Assembly (NCBI GenBank): GCA_050045915.1
Contig: JBNGCR010000119.1
Span: 1-16,290, forward strand
Length of the DNA stretch: 16,290 nucleotides
Source: Limnospira sp050045915
Lineage (GTDB): Bacteria > Cyanobacteriota > Cyanobacteriia > Cyanobacteriales > Microcoleaceae
Direction: 5' to 3'
Part shown: piece after piece, positions 1-6,379 of the stretch
Position numbering within the stretch: the stretch's first letter is position 1
How the letters are laid out: every line of letters starts with the position of its first letter
Notes under the pieces: generated by a model
Databases searched by the model: none
What the model saw: the letters and a program-made list of their open reading frames with translations, nothing else
What the model was told of the DNA's origin: nothing
Position numbers and translations under genes: made by a program

Positions 1-35
1 TTTCCCGGCACCCAGCGCTGTATCTCGCCCCCAAA

Positions 36-51
36 CCCCCAATTCTGGGGG
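36..51. repeat. Short palindrome of an interspersed repeat
   Basis: CCCCCA and TGGGGG (6-bp arms) flank a 4-base loop (ATTC). It sits in the first 148 bases, which hold no supportable gene. The G/C-run palindromic style resembles the other interspersed repeats in this window. Confidence 0.5.
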
Positions 52-95
52 CTTTGAACGGAGAGGATTTTCGCGCATTATTTCGTAACATATCT

Positions 96-132
96 TGAAA
101 AATTCTCCCCTCTCCCAGAATTGGGAGAGGGG
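96..132 (-). terminator. Hairpin terminator of the purine permease gene
   Basis: On the minus strand an 11-bp perfect stem (CCCCTCTCCCA pairing with TGGGAGAGGGG, loop 118-121) begins 17 bases past the permease stop codon. It is followed by AGAATTTTT, so it reads as a factor-independent terminator. The same CCCTCTCCC...GGGAGAGGG core is a common cyanobacterial intergenic repeat, so a repeat may have been recruited as the terminator. Confidence 0.55.
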
Positions 133-148
133 TCGGGGGTGAGGGCGT

Positions 149-1519
149 TTACCCGCCGATCGCCACAAATTTCAACACGAAAACCGCCGCCAAAATCCAC
201 ATGGCGACGGTCGTTTCCTGAAACTTGCCCTGCATGGTTTTCAAAATCGGATAGGCGATCAAACCCGCCGCCAAACCGTCGGCGATGGAATAGCTGAGGG
301 GCATGATAAATAAGGTCAAAAAAGCCGCGATCGCTTCGGCGGGATCGTCCCAGGCGATGTAACGGACGCCGCCCATCATCAACACCCCGACGATGATTAA
401 AGCGGGGGCGGTGGCGAAAGACGGAATCCCCGCCAGCAGGGGAATAAACAGGGTCAAAAGCAGGAACAAAACCGCCACCGCGATCGCCGTCAGTCCGCTG
501 CGTCCCCCCTCGGAAATTCCCGATGCCGACTCGATGTAAGTCGTCACCGTCGAGGTTCCCAAAATGCCGCCGACGGTGGTTCCCACCGCATCGGCTAAAA
601 ACGCCCGACTCGCCCGGGGAAGTTCGCCGTTGGCGCCGATATAACCGGTTTTAATTCCCAACCCCGTCAGGGTTCCCACGGTATCGAATAAATCGACAAA
701 TAGAAACACGAATAAAACCGTCAATAATTCTCCAAAATTCCCTCGAAATATTTCCCTAAAACCCACGAAGGCCTGACCCGCTAAATCCACGGGTAATTGA
801 GGCAAAGCCACCACCGCTTCCGGCCAGGGGGCGATCGCCAAAATCCACCCCAACAACGCCGTCGCCAAAATCCCCCACAACAGGGCGCCCGTGATGCGGC
901 GGACCACAAACGCGGCTGTGATGAAAATGCCCGCCAAACTGACCAAAATAACCGGTTGGCTGAGGTCGCCGAGGGCGGTTGTTGTGGCTTCGGATGCGAC
1001 AATTAATCCTGTGTTTGTAAGGGCGATGTAGGCGATAAATAAGCCGATGCCGGCGGCGGTGGCGTGTTTGATGCTGGCGGGGATGGCGGTGACAATTTGG
1101 GCGCGGATATTTCCGAAGGTGAGGGCGATGAAGATTAACCCCTCGATAAAAATGGCGGCGAGGGCGACTCGCCAACTAATTCCCTGTTTGAGGACGACGG
1201 TGAACGCGAAGTAGGCGTTGAGGCCCATTCCGGGGGCGAGGGCGAAGGGATATTTGGCGTATAATCCCATAATTAATGTTGCGATCGCGGCCGATAGTGC
1301 GGTGGCGATCGCGATTTCTCCGAACAGATCGCCGGGGGTTTCTAAAAAGATGGCGGCGGAGAGAATGTCCGGGTTGACGGCGAGGATGTAAGCCATCGTC
1401 ACGAAGGTTGTCACCCCCGCCAGAATTTCGGTGCGGAAGTCGGTTTGCAGTTGCCGAAACTGGAAAAAACGGGCGATCGCCGTTTCCTTTTCCGGGGCGC
1501 GATCGGGTTCTGGGGTCAT
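149..1519 (-). CDS. NCS2/AzgA-type purine (adenine/guanine/hypoxanthine) permease
   Basis: Inner-membrane nucleobase importer of the NCS2 family, AzgA-like branch; members carry out proton-coupled uptake of adenine, guanine or hypoxanthine. The 456-residue product matches the usual 430-480 length and is mostly hydrophobic helices. Family motifs are visible: FRTEILAG and TMAYILAVNP near residues 28-50, APGMGLNAYFAF around 95-105, and the substrate-site segment FVDLFDTVGTLTG around 274-286. A TTG at 1555 would add 12 residues. I chose the ATG at 1519 because the remaining N-terminus already has the usual length before FRTE and a possible promoter (TTGAAG, 16 bp, TAAAGT on the minus strand) lies just upstream of the TTG. 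Neither start has a clear Shine-Dalgarno sequence. It is transcribed in the same direction as the upstream methyltransferase, about 93 bases away, and is probably separate. The exact base transported cannot be read from sequence. Confidence 0.85.
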   Translation of the reverse strand: MTPEPDRAPEKETAIARFFQFRQLQTDFRTEILAGVTTFVTMAYILAVNPDILSAAIFLETPGDLFGEIAIATALSAAIATLIMGLYAKYPFALAPGMGLNAYFAFTVVLKQGISWRVALAAIFIEGLIFIALTFGNIRAQIVTAIPASIKHATAAGIGLFIAYIALTNTGLIVASEATTTALGDLSQPVILVSLAGIFITAAFVVRRITGALLWGILATALLGWILAIAPWPEAVVALPQLPVDLAGQAFVGFREIFRGNFGELLTVLFVFLFVDLFDTVGTLTGLGIKTGYIGANGELPRASRAFLADAVGTTVGGILGTSTVTTYIESASGISEGGRSGLTAIAVAVLFLLLTLFIPLLAGIPSFATAPALIIVGVLMMGGVRYIAWDDPAEAIAAFLTLFIMPLSYSIADGLAAGLIAYPILKTMQGKFQETTVAMWILAAVFVLKFVAIGG

Positions 1520-1612
1520 GGCTGTCAGTTGAAAAGCAAATGCTAATTGATTCAAAATACTTTATCACACTGTCGTTGCACTTCAAGACCCGCGATCGCA
1601 CCTTCCCCCCGA

Positions 1613-3010
1613 CTAAAAACTGTTTTGAACCTCATTTCCAAACGGATTCAAAACCAACAGCGATCGCGCCACATGATAAACCACCGGAACGGGAACGGCA
1701 TTCCCCAACTGTTTTTTTGCCCGACCGGGATTTTTATCTAAAATAAACGTATCCGGAAATCCTTGCAGTTTCGCCGCATCCCGGGCGGTGATTTCTTTGT
1801 AATGTTTGAGACGGTAGATGTTTTCAATAAATTCTATTTTATATCGCTGGGGATTCTGACAATCAAACGTTTTGGTAGCGACAAAAACCTTGGTTCCCGT
1901 CGCCGTCAAAGTGCCGATCGCCTCTGCGTGGGCTAAATAGATTTTCGCCACCCCGCCGATACCGGAAGAGATTTTAGAATTGACAAACTCATAACCCCGA
2001 TTTTCGATAAACCGCAAAATTGGCTTTTCAACCAGGCGATCGAGTTCCGCTATTTCCAGATCGGATATCAACGCTTTCAACCCGTCAAACGGGATCGGAT
2101 TTCCATCTTTCGGGCCGTAGATTTTTTTGCGACGATTTTTGAGGATAATATCACAAATCTGCTTTTCGCGATCGCTCGTTGCGATCAAATCCCAGGAATG
2201 GATGGTTGTCTGTCCGTTTCGCACGTCGGAAAATAGGAAAAAATCGTTGAGTTCGTCCGTTTTTTGAAATCGCCCGCGAGACGGGGGAATATTGTCACCA
2301 AATAAAACCGGCGGCGAAAACTTCTTTTTAACGACGGGTTTCTTGGAGACTCCCTCCACAAACTCGAACAGTTTGGTTCGCCGATTTAACGGTTCGGGAA
2401 ATTGGAAGTTTTGCCCCCCTTTGATATCCCGCCGGATGCCGACGATAAACACGCGATCGCGGTCTTGAGATAAACCAAAATCAAAGGCATTTAAAACCCG
2501 CCATTTAACGACATAATTCGCCTCGGATAGTGCAGCCAGGATACTATCAAACTGTTCTTTATGTCTGGGTTCGGTTAATCCCCGGACATTTTCCAGGATA
2601 AAAGCTTTGGGTTGATTCAAGGTAATCACCCTGATTGTATCCAACCAAAGCTGTCCCCTCGGGTCGTTCAAACCCCGCAACTTTCCCGCGATCGACCAGG
2701 GTTGACAGGGGACACCACCCGCGATAATATCGACATCAAAGGGGAGTTTATTTAATAATTGAATATCTCCCAATTCTTTTTCGTCCGAATTTGAATATCG
2801 GATGAAATTGTCTCGGTAGACTTGGATTGACGTGCGATCGATTTCCGAATACCCCAAACATTTGCCGCCCAATTCTTCCAGGGCGATCCGAAAGCCGCCG
2901 ATGCCGGCGAACAGATCCACGAAGGTAAACTGGGGTCGAAAAATGGCGTTAATTGCCGTCAGCGATCGCCCCCCATGAAACAACTCAATTTGCTTGGCTT
3001 GCATTCCCAT
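1613..3010 (-). CDS. DNA (cytosine-5-)-methyltransferase, solitary
   Basis: Transfers a methyl group from S-adenosylmethionine to carbon 5 of cytosine in a specific DNA site. All core motifs are in canonical order in 465 residues: motif I DLFAGIGG (32-39), motif IV PCQPWS with catalytic Cys102, motif VI ENVRG (140-144), motif VIII QDRDRVF (182-188), a long variable target-recognition region about 205-370, LQGFP (415-419) and motif X GNAVPVPV (436-443). The target-recognition part carries a distinctive stretch with DVRNGQTTIHSWD (262-274) and KNRRKKIYG (291-299). No restriction endonuclease or Vsr-like gene lies next to it, so it appears to be an orphan enzyme here. Two in-frame ATGs (3010 and 3004) are possible starts. 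The target site cannot be deduced. Cyanobacteria are known to carry an m5C enzyme for CGATCG, the core of HIP1 (M.Ssp6803I), but membership in that group is not shown. Confidence 0.9.
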   Translation of the reverse strand: MGMQAKQIELFHGGRSLTAINAIFRPQFTFVDLFAGIGGFRIALEELGGKCLGYSEIDRTSIQVYRDNFIRYSNSDEKELGDIQLLNKLPFDVDIIAGGVPCQPWSIAGKLRGLNDPRGQLWLDTIRVITLNQPKAFILENVRGLTEPRHKEQFDSILAALSEANYVVKWRVLNAFDFGLSQDRDRVFIVGIRRDIKGGQNFQFPEPLNRRTKLFEFVEGVSKKPVVKKKFSPPVLFGDNIPPSRGRFQKTDELNDFFLFSDVRNGQTTIHSWDLIATSDREKQICDIILKNRRKKIYGPKDGNPIPFDGLKALISDLEIAELDRLVEKPILRFIENRGYEFVNSKISSGIGGVAKIYLAHAEAIGTLTATGTKVFVATKTFDCQNPQRYKIEFIENIYRLKHYKEITARDAAKLQGFPDTFILDKNPGRAKKQLGNAVPVPVVYHVARSLLVLNPFGNEVQNSF

Positions 3011-3025
3011 TCTTTAAATTTAGTA

Positions 3026-3046
3026 GAACAGACATCTTGCCTGTTT
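3026..3046. repeat. Degenerate interspersed palindrome (GAACAG...CTGTTT)
   Basis: An imperfect palindrome centred on ATCTTG with outer arms AACAG/CTGTT. It resembles a widespread cyanobacterial interspersed palindrome of the form GAACAGGCATCTTGCCTGTTC, of which this is a slightly decayed copy. It lies directly upstream of the methyltransferase start. Confidence 0.45.
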
Positions 3047-3065
3047 CCATCTTTCAATTATATCT

Positions 3066-3083
3066 GATATCGAAATCGATATC
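3066..3083. promoter_or_regulatory. Perfect inverted repeat, possible operator
   Basis: GATATCGA and TCGATATC are perfect 8-bp arms around a 2-base centre. The repeat lies in the 162-bp divergent spacer between the methyltransferase and formaldehyde dehydrogenase genes. Size and symmetry fit a dimeric repressor or activator site. No known regulator is assigned. Confidence 0.4.
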
Positions 3084-3105
3084 GCAAGGGGGGGCTATTT
3101 TTATT

Positions 3106-3124
3106 GAATCGATTGTTTCGATTC
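3106..3124. promoter_or_regulatory. Inverted repeat covering the -35 of the formaldehyde dehydrogenase promoter
   Basis: GAATCGA and TCGATTC (7-bp arms, 5-base spacer) overlap the likely -35 hexamer of the downstream gene. It shares the TCGAT core with the repeat at 3066-3083, as if one regulator bound both. The role is inferred from position and symmetry only. Confidence 0.4.
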
Positions 3125-3142
3125 GCCATTTTCTGATATCCT
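3113..3142 (+). promoter_or_regulatory. Putative sigma70-type promoter of the formaldehyde dehydrogenase gene
   Basis: TTGTTT (3113-3118), an 18-bp spacer and an extended -10 TG-A-TATCCT (hexamer 3137-3142) would start transcription near 3149, giving a leader of about 24 bases. The -35 is a weak match. The extended -10 and the overlapping inverted repeat make it plausible. Confidence 0.4.
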
Positions 3143-3172
3143 AAAAAAACGAAGATAATTGAGAACAGGAAC

Positions 3173-4282
3173 ATGGAAGTTAAAGCCGCCGTCGCCTGGG
3201 AAGCCGGACAACCCCTCAGCCTGGAAACCGTCCAACTCGAAGGCCCGAAAGCGGGGGAAGTGTTGGTGGAAATCAAAGCAACCGGAATTTGCCACACCGA
3301 TGCCTACACCCTCTCCGGCGCCGACCCGGAAGGGCTATTTCCGGCGATTCTCGGCCACGAAGGGGCGGGGGTCGTGGTAGAAGTCGGCCCGGAGGTGAAA
3401 AGCCTCAAACCGGGCGATCACGTTATCCCTCTTTATACCCCCGAATGTCGCCAATGTGAATACTGTCTCAGCATGAAAACCAACCTCTGTCAGGCGATTC
3501 GCGGCACCCAAGGAAAGGGGTTAATGCCGGACGGCAGCAGTCGCTTTTCTCAAGGTGGAAAAATGATCCATCATTACATGGGAACTTCCACCTTTTCTAA
3601 TTATACAGTATTGCCGGAAATTGCAGTAGCAAAAATTCGCGAAGATGCGCCTTTTGACAAGGTTTGTTACATTGGCTGCGGGGTGACGACGGGTATCGGC
3701 GCGGTCATCAATACGGCGAAAGTTGAACCGGGTTCTAAAGTGGTGGTCTTCGGTTTGGGCGGCATCGGATTGAACGTCATTCAGGGGGCGAAAATGGTCG
3801 GTGCCGATATGATTGTCGGCGTGGACCTCAACCCGGACAAGCGAGAAATTGCCGAAAAATTCGGGATGACGCACTTTGTCAATCCCCGGGAAATTGAGGG
3901 AGATTTGGTACCCTATTTGGTGGATTTGACGAAGGGCGGCGCGGACTACAGTTTCGAGTGTATCGGCAATGTGAATGTCATGCGTCAGGCGTTGGAATGC
4001 TGCCACAAAGGTTGGGGGGTAAGCGTGATTATCGGCGTCGCCCCGGCGGGGCAGGAAATCAGCACCCGGCCCTTTCAGTTGGTGACGGGACGGGTTTGGA
4101 AAGGGACGGCTTTCGGCGGTGCGAGGGGTCGGACGGATGTCCCTAAAATTGTGGATTGGTACATGGAGGGTAAGATTAATATCGACGATTTGATCACCCA
4201 CGTTTTGCCCTTTGAAAAGATTAACGAAGGCTTCGATTTGATGCACGAAGGGAAATCGATTCGCAGCGTTGTGACCTTTTAA
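3173..4282 (+). CDS. frmA: S-(hydroxymethyl)glutathione dehydrogenase / class III alcohol dehydrogenase
   Basis: Cytosolic zinc medium-chain dehydrogenase that oxidises the spontaneous glutathione-formaldehyde adduct with NAD, the main glutathione-dependent formaldehyde detoxification step. The 369-residue length is exact for class III enzymes. Catalytic zinc ligands are Cys40 (GICHTDAY), His62 (GHEGAG) and Cys169 (IGCGVTTGIGA). The structural zinc is bound by Cys92, Cys95, Cys98 and Cys106. The Rossmann glycine motif GLGGIG is at 194-199. The ATG has a purine-rich AACAGGA just upstream. The gene runs alone on the plus strand and ends tail-to-tail with an EEP-domain gene, the two TAA stops sharing the palindrome TTAA. 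No S-formylglutathione hydrolase or FrmR-type repressor gene is next to it. Two inverted repeats in the promoter suggest regulation by an unlinked factor. Confidence 0.93.
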   Translation: MEVKAAVAWEAGQPLSLETVQLEGPKAGEVLVEIKATGICHTDAYTLSGADPEGLFPAILGHEGAGVVVEVGPEVKSLKPGDHVIPLYTPECRQCEYCLSMKTNLCQAIRGTQGKGLMPDGSSRFSQGGKMIHHYMGTSTFSNYTVLPEIAVAKIREDAPFDKVCYIGCGVTTGIGAVINTAKVEPGSKVVVFGLGGIGLNVIQGAKMVGADMIVGVDLNPDKREIAEKFGMTHFVNPREIEGDLVPYLVDLTKGGADYSFECIGNVNVMRQALECCHKGWGVSVIIGVAPAGQEISTRPFQLVTGRVWKGTAFGGARGRTDVPKIVDWYMEGKINIDDLITHVLPFEKINEGFDLMHEGKSIRSVVTF

Positions 4283-5250
4283 TGGATGGCTAAATCCATG
4301 ACAATTGGCAGGTGATCGGAACCGACATTTAGCCCCCGTCGCATCTGCAAAACTTGAATTTCCGGACTCACCAAACAATGGTCGATGGGAATATGCAAAT
4401 AGGGGTTACGAGTCGGCCAGGTGGGGAGGATTCCGAACCCGCGGCGGCTGTTGCGGAGTCGGGTTTTTCCCAGGGTGTTTTTGTAGATGGGGGACCACAT
4501 AGTGATGTTCAGATCTCCGAGGAGGATGACAGGTTCTGACAAGGTGGGGATAAATTTTGCGATCGCCTCCAGTTGTCGGTTGCGGACGGAAACAAGCCAT
4601 TTGCTGATCGGGGGTGTGGGGTGGGTTGCGATCGCCCAAAATTCCCGATTGTTTTGGGTCAGTTTGGCGACGATTGTCGGTCTTTTTTCATTTCCAATAA
4701 ATTGAACCGACGCATTATTTAACGGCAGTTTGCTGTATAGCGCGATGCCAATCCCCGGCCGATCTTGGCTGGTTTCAAACATTAGGAAAGGGAAGCGATC
4801 GCGGATCGGTTGCAAGCCATCCTGCCAAGCTTGATTGGCTTCCACAATTGCCAGAATGTCCGGATTTTCCTCCCTTACCCACGAAATCACCGCGTCAAAA
4901 TTGCGGTTCTTGGCATTGACATTCGACACCGCCACCCGCAGGGTATTTGAACTGACGCTATCGAAAGATTGCTGCGGAAAATACCAGGGAACAATCTCCA
5001 TCAAATTGATCCCCAGACAAATCAAGCTAATCGCGATCCATCGGGGTTGCCGTCGCAGTGTAAAATAGATCAGGGGAATTAGGGCGGCGATCGCGTACTG
5101 AACCCGAAAATGGGATGTCAACTCAAATAACAGGTGAAAACTGCCCAAATATCCCGCCAAGGAAATCAGCATCAGCAGGGTGACTCCGGCCATAAAAATC
5201 CAGGAAAAAACTTGAGAAATTGACAATGAAAAGCGATTCAAAATTTTCAT
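4279..5250 (-). CDS. Membrane-anchored endonuclease/exonuclease/phosphatase (EEP) family protein, downstream paralog
   Basis: Predicted metal-dependent phosphoesterase of the EEP superfamily (DNase I, exonuclease III and sphingomyelinase fold). 323 residues: an N-terminus with about three hydrophobic helices (near 13-33, 48-65 and 70-90), then an EEP domain probably outside the cytoplasm. Catalytic motifs are intact: SNVNAKN, the metal-binding Glu in AIVEANQAW, ATHP, LLGDLN, IPIDH and SDHLPI. The ATG at 5250 was chosen because it reproduces the MKILNRFSLSI start of the neighbouring paralog, with the same GGGTAG element upstream; open frame continues further 5' but only through the end of that paralog. 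It follows the paralog by 56 bases on the same strand, likely as one operon. A 374-bp stretch is identical to the paralog while the C-terminal half has diverged. The substrate (nucleic acid, phosphoinositide-like lipid or other) is unknown. Confidence 0.8.
   Translation of the reverse strand: MKILNRFSLSISQVFSWIFMAGVTLLMLISLAGYLGSFHLLFELTSHFRVQYAIAALIPLIYFTLRRQPRWIAISLICLGINLMEIVPWYFPQQSFDSVSSNTLRVAVSNVNAKNRNFDAVISWVREENPDILAIVEANQAWQDGLQPIRDRFPFLMFETSQDRPGIGIALYSKLPLNNASVQFIGNEKRPTIVAKLTQNNREFWAIATHPTPPISKWLVSVRNRQLEAIAKFIPTLSEPVILLGDLNITMWSPIYKNTLGKTRLRNSRRGFGILPTWPTRNPYLHIPIDHCLVSPEIQVLQMRRGLNVGSDHLPIVMDLAIH
4790..5163 (-). repeat. 374-bp tract identical to 5812-6185 (copy in downstream EEP gene)
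   Basis: Base-for-base comparison with an offset of 1022 shows no difference over 374 bp. The flanks on both sides differ at once. The tract covers the second and third membrane segments and the first third of the EEP domain. Identity including third codon positions indicates recent gene conversion or recent partial duplication. Confidence 0.9.
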
Positions 5251-5306
5251 GATTTCTACCCGTTTATTGTGAGTCAGGACGGATGTCGATCGCCGGTTTT
5301 GCCGCT

Positions 5307-6272
5307 TTAATGCAGGGCTAAATCTACGGCGATCGGCAGGTGATCGGAAGCCACCTTGGCACCTTGTCGCATCTCCAAAACCTGAAATTCTGGACTCACC
5401 AAACAATGGTCGATGGGAATATACAAATGGGGTTTAAAAGTCGGCCAGGTGGGGAGGATGCCGAACCCGCGGCGACTGTTGCGGAGTCGGGTTTGTTCCA
5501 GGGTATTTTTGTAGATGGGGGACCACATGGTGATGTTCAAATCTCCCAGGAGGATGACGGGTTCTGGCAAGGTAGAGATGAATTTTGCCATCGTCTCAAT
5601 TTCTCGGTTTCGGAGAGAAAATAGACCGCGATTAAGGGGGGGAACTGGGTGGGTGGCAATGACGGAAAATGGGCGATCGCCTTGAGTGATTTTCGCCACA
5701 ATTGACGGCCGCTTTGAATCTCCAAAAAATTCCAGTGAACTTTCCTCTATAGGAAGCCGACTGTAAAGAGAAATCCCGGAATAACCCTCCCGAGGTTCCA
5801 GCACCGTGTAGGGGAAGCGATCGCGGATCGGTTGCAAGCCATCCTGCCAAGCTTGATTGGCTTCCACAATTGCCAGAATGTCCGGATTTTCCTCCCTTAC
5901 CCACGAAATCACCGCGTCAAAATTGCGGTTCTTGGCATTGACATTCGACACCGCCACCCGCAGGGTATTTGAACTGACGCTATCGAAAGATTGCTGCGGA
6001 AAATACCAGGGAACAATCTCCATCAAATTGATCCCCAGACAAATCAAGCTAATCGCGATCCATCGGGGTTGCCGTCGCAGTGTAAAATAGATCAGGGGAA
6101 TTAGGGCGGCGATCGCGTACTGAACCCGAAAATGGGATGTCAACTCAAATAACAGGTGAAAACTGCCCAAATATCCCGCCAAGGACATCAGCAGCAGGAG
6201 AGTCACTCCCGCCATAAAAAGAAAGGAGAAAATTTGACCAATTGACAATGAAAAGCGATTCAAAATTTTCAT
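5307..6272 (-). CDS. Membrane-anchored EEP family protein, upstream paralog
   Basis: First gene of the tandem EEP pair, 321 residues. Three predicted membrane segments (about 15-33, 48-65, 70-90) precede the EEP domain. Visible catalytic residues are Glu137 (IVEANQAW), His208 (ATHP), Asp244 and Asn246 (GDLNITMW), Asp288-His289 (PIDH) and Ser309-Asp310-His311. Everything needed for a metal-dependent phosphodiesterase or phosphatase is present, so neither copy looks dead. The gene overlaps nothing and is headed by a minus-strand promoter that interleaves with the promoter of the divergent DUF790 gene. Residues about 30-154 are identical to the downstream paralog at DNA level. The block 155-230 differs substantially and might set specificity. 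Its C-terminal catalytic block (GDLN through ILPTWPT) is again nearly the same. Confidence 0.8.
   Translation of the reverse strand: MKILNRFSLSIGQIFSFLFMAGVTLLLLMSLAGYLGSFHLLFELTSHFRVQYAIAALIPLIYFTLRRQPRWIAISLICLGINLMEIVPWYFPQQSFDSVSSNTLRVAVSNVNAKNRNFDAVISWVREENPDILAIVEANQAWQDGLQPIRDRFPYTVLEPREGYSGISLYSRLPIEESSLEFFGDSKRPSIVAKITQGDRPFSVIATHPVPPLNRGLFSLRNREIETMAKFISTLPEPVILLGDLNITMWSPIYKNTLEQTRLRNSRRGFGILPTWPTFKPHLYIPIDHCLVSPEFQVLEMRQGAKVASDHLPIAVDLALH
5812..6185 (-). repeat. 374-bp tract identical to 4790-5163 (copy in upstream EEP gene)
   Basis: Partner of the identical tract in the downstream paralog. It is a direct repeat, 1022 bp apart, and so also a substrate for deletion by homologous recombination. 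Such a deletion would fuse the two EEP genes into one intact reading frame. Confidence 0.9.
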
Positions 6273-6288
6273 AATTTCTACCCGTTAA

Positions 6289-6317
6289 TTGACAGCATAA
6301 CAATTGGAAAATATCGA
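6289..6317 (+). promoter_or_regulatory. Putative promoter of the DUF790 gene
   Basis: A consensus -35 TTGACA (6289-6294), a 17-bp spacer and TATCGA (6312-6317) as a weak -10. The leader to the ATG at 6380 would be about 55 bases. It overlaps a minus-strand promoter candidate in the same 33 bp. Confidence 0.45.
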
Positions 6318-6321
6318 TCAA
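6294..6321 (-). promoter_or_regulatory. Putative promoter of the EEP gene pair
   Basis: On the minus strand TTGATC (6316-6321), a 16-bp spacer and TATGCT (6294-6299) lie about 22-50 bases upstream of the EEP ATG at 6272. It is interleaved with the opposing DUF790 promoter, so both probably cannot be occupied at once. Confidence 0.4.
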
Positions 6322-6336
6322 CCCTGTACAACCCAA

Positions 6337-6372
6337 CTCTAACTCCCCACTCCCTACTCCCCATTCCCTATC
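6337..6372. repeat. Short tandem repeats (ACTCCCC/ATTCCCT type)
   Basis: A run of degenerate 7-mers of the form ACTCCCC, ACTCCCT, ACTCCCC, ATTCCCT. This matches the short tandemly repeated repetitive (STRR) class common in filamentous cyanobacteria. It lies in the leader of the DUF790 gene. Confidence 0.6.
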
Positions 6373-6379
6373 CTTGTTT

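Noticed and set aside
1..84. Open frames running in from the left edge (up to about 31 codons)
   Set aside because: All three plus-strand frames are short, cross a palindromic repeat, and show no recognisable C-terminus, so no partial gene is claimed.
3521..4378. 285-codon open frame antisense to the formaldehyde dehydrogenase gene
   Set aside because: It lies fully under a well-supported gene and continues through the paralog end; its composition is that of a shadow frame.
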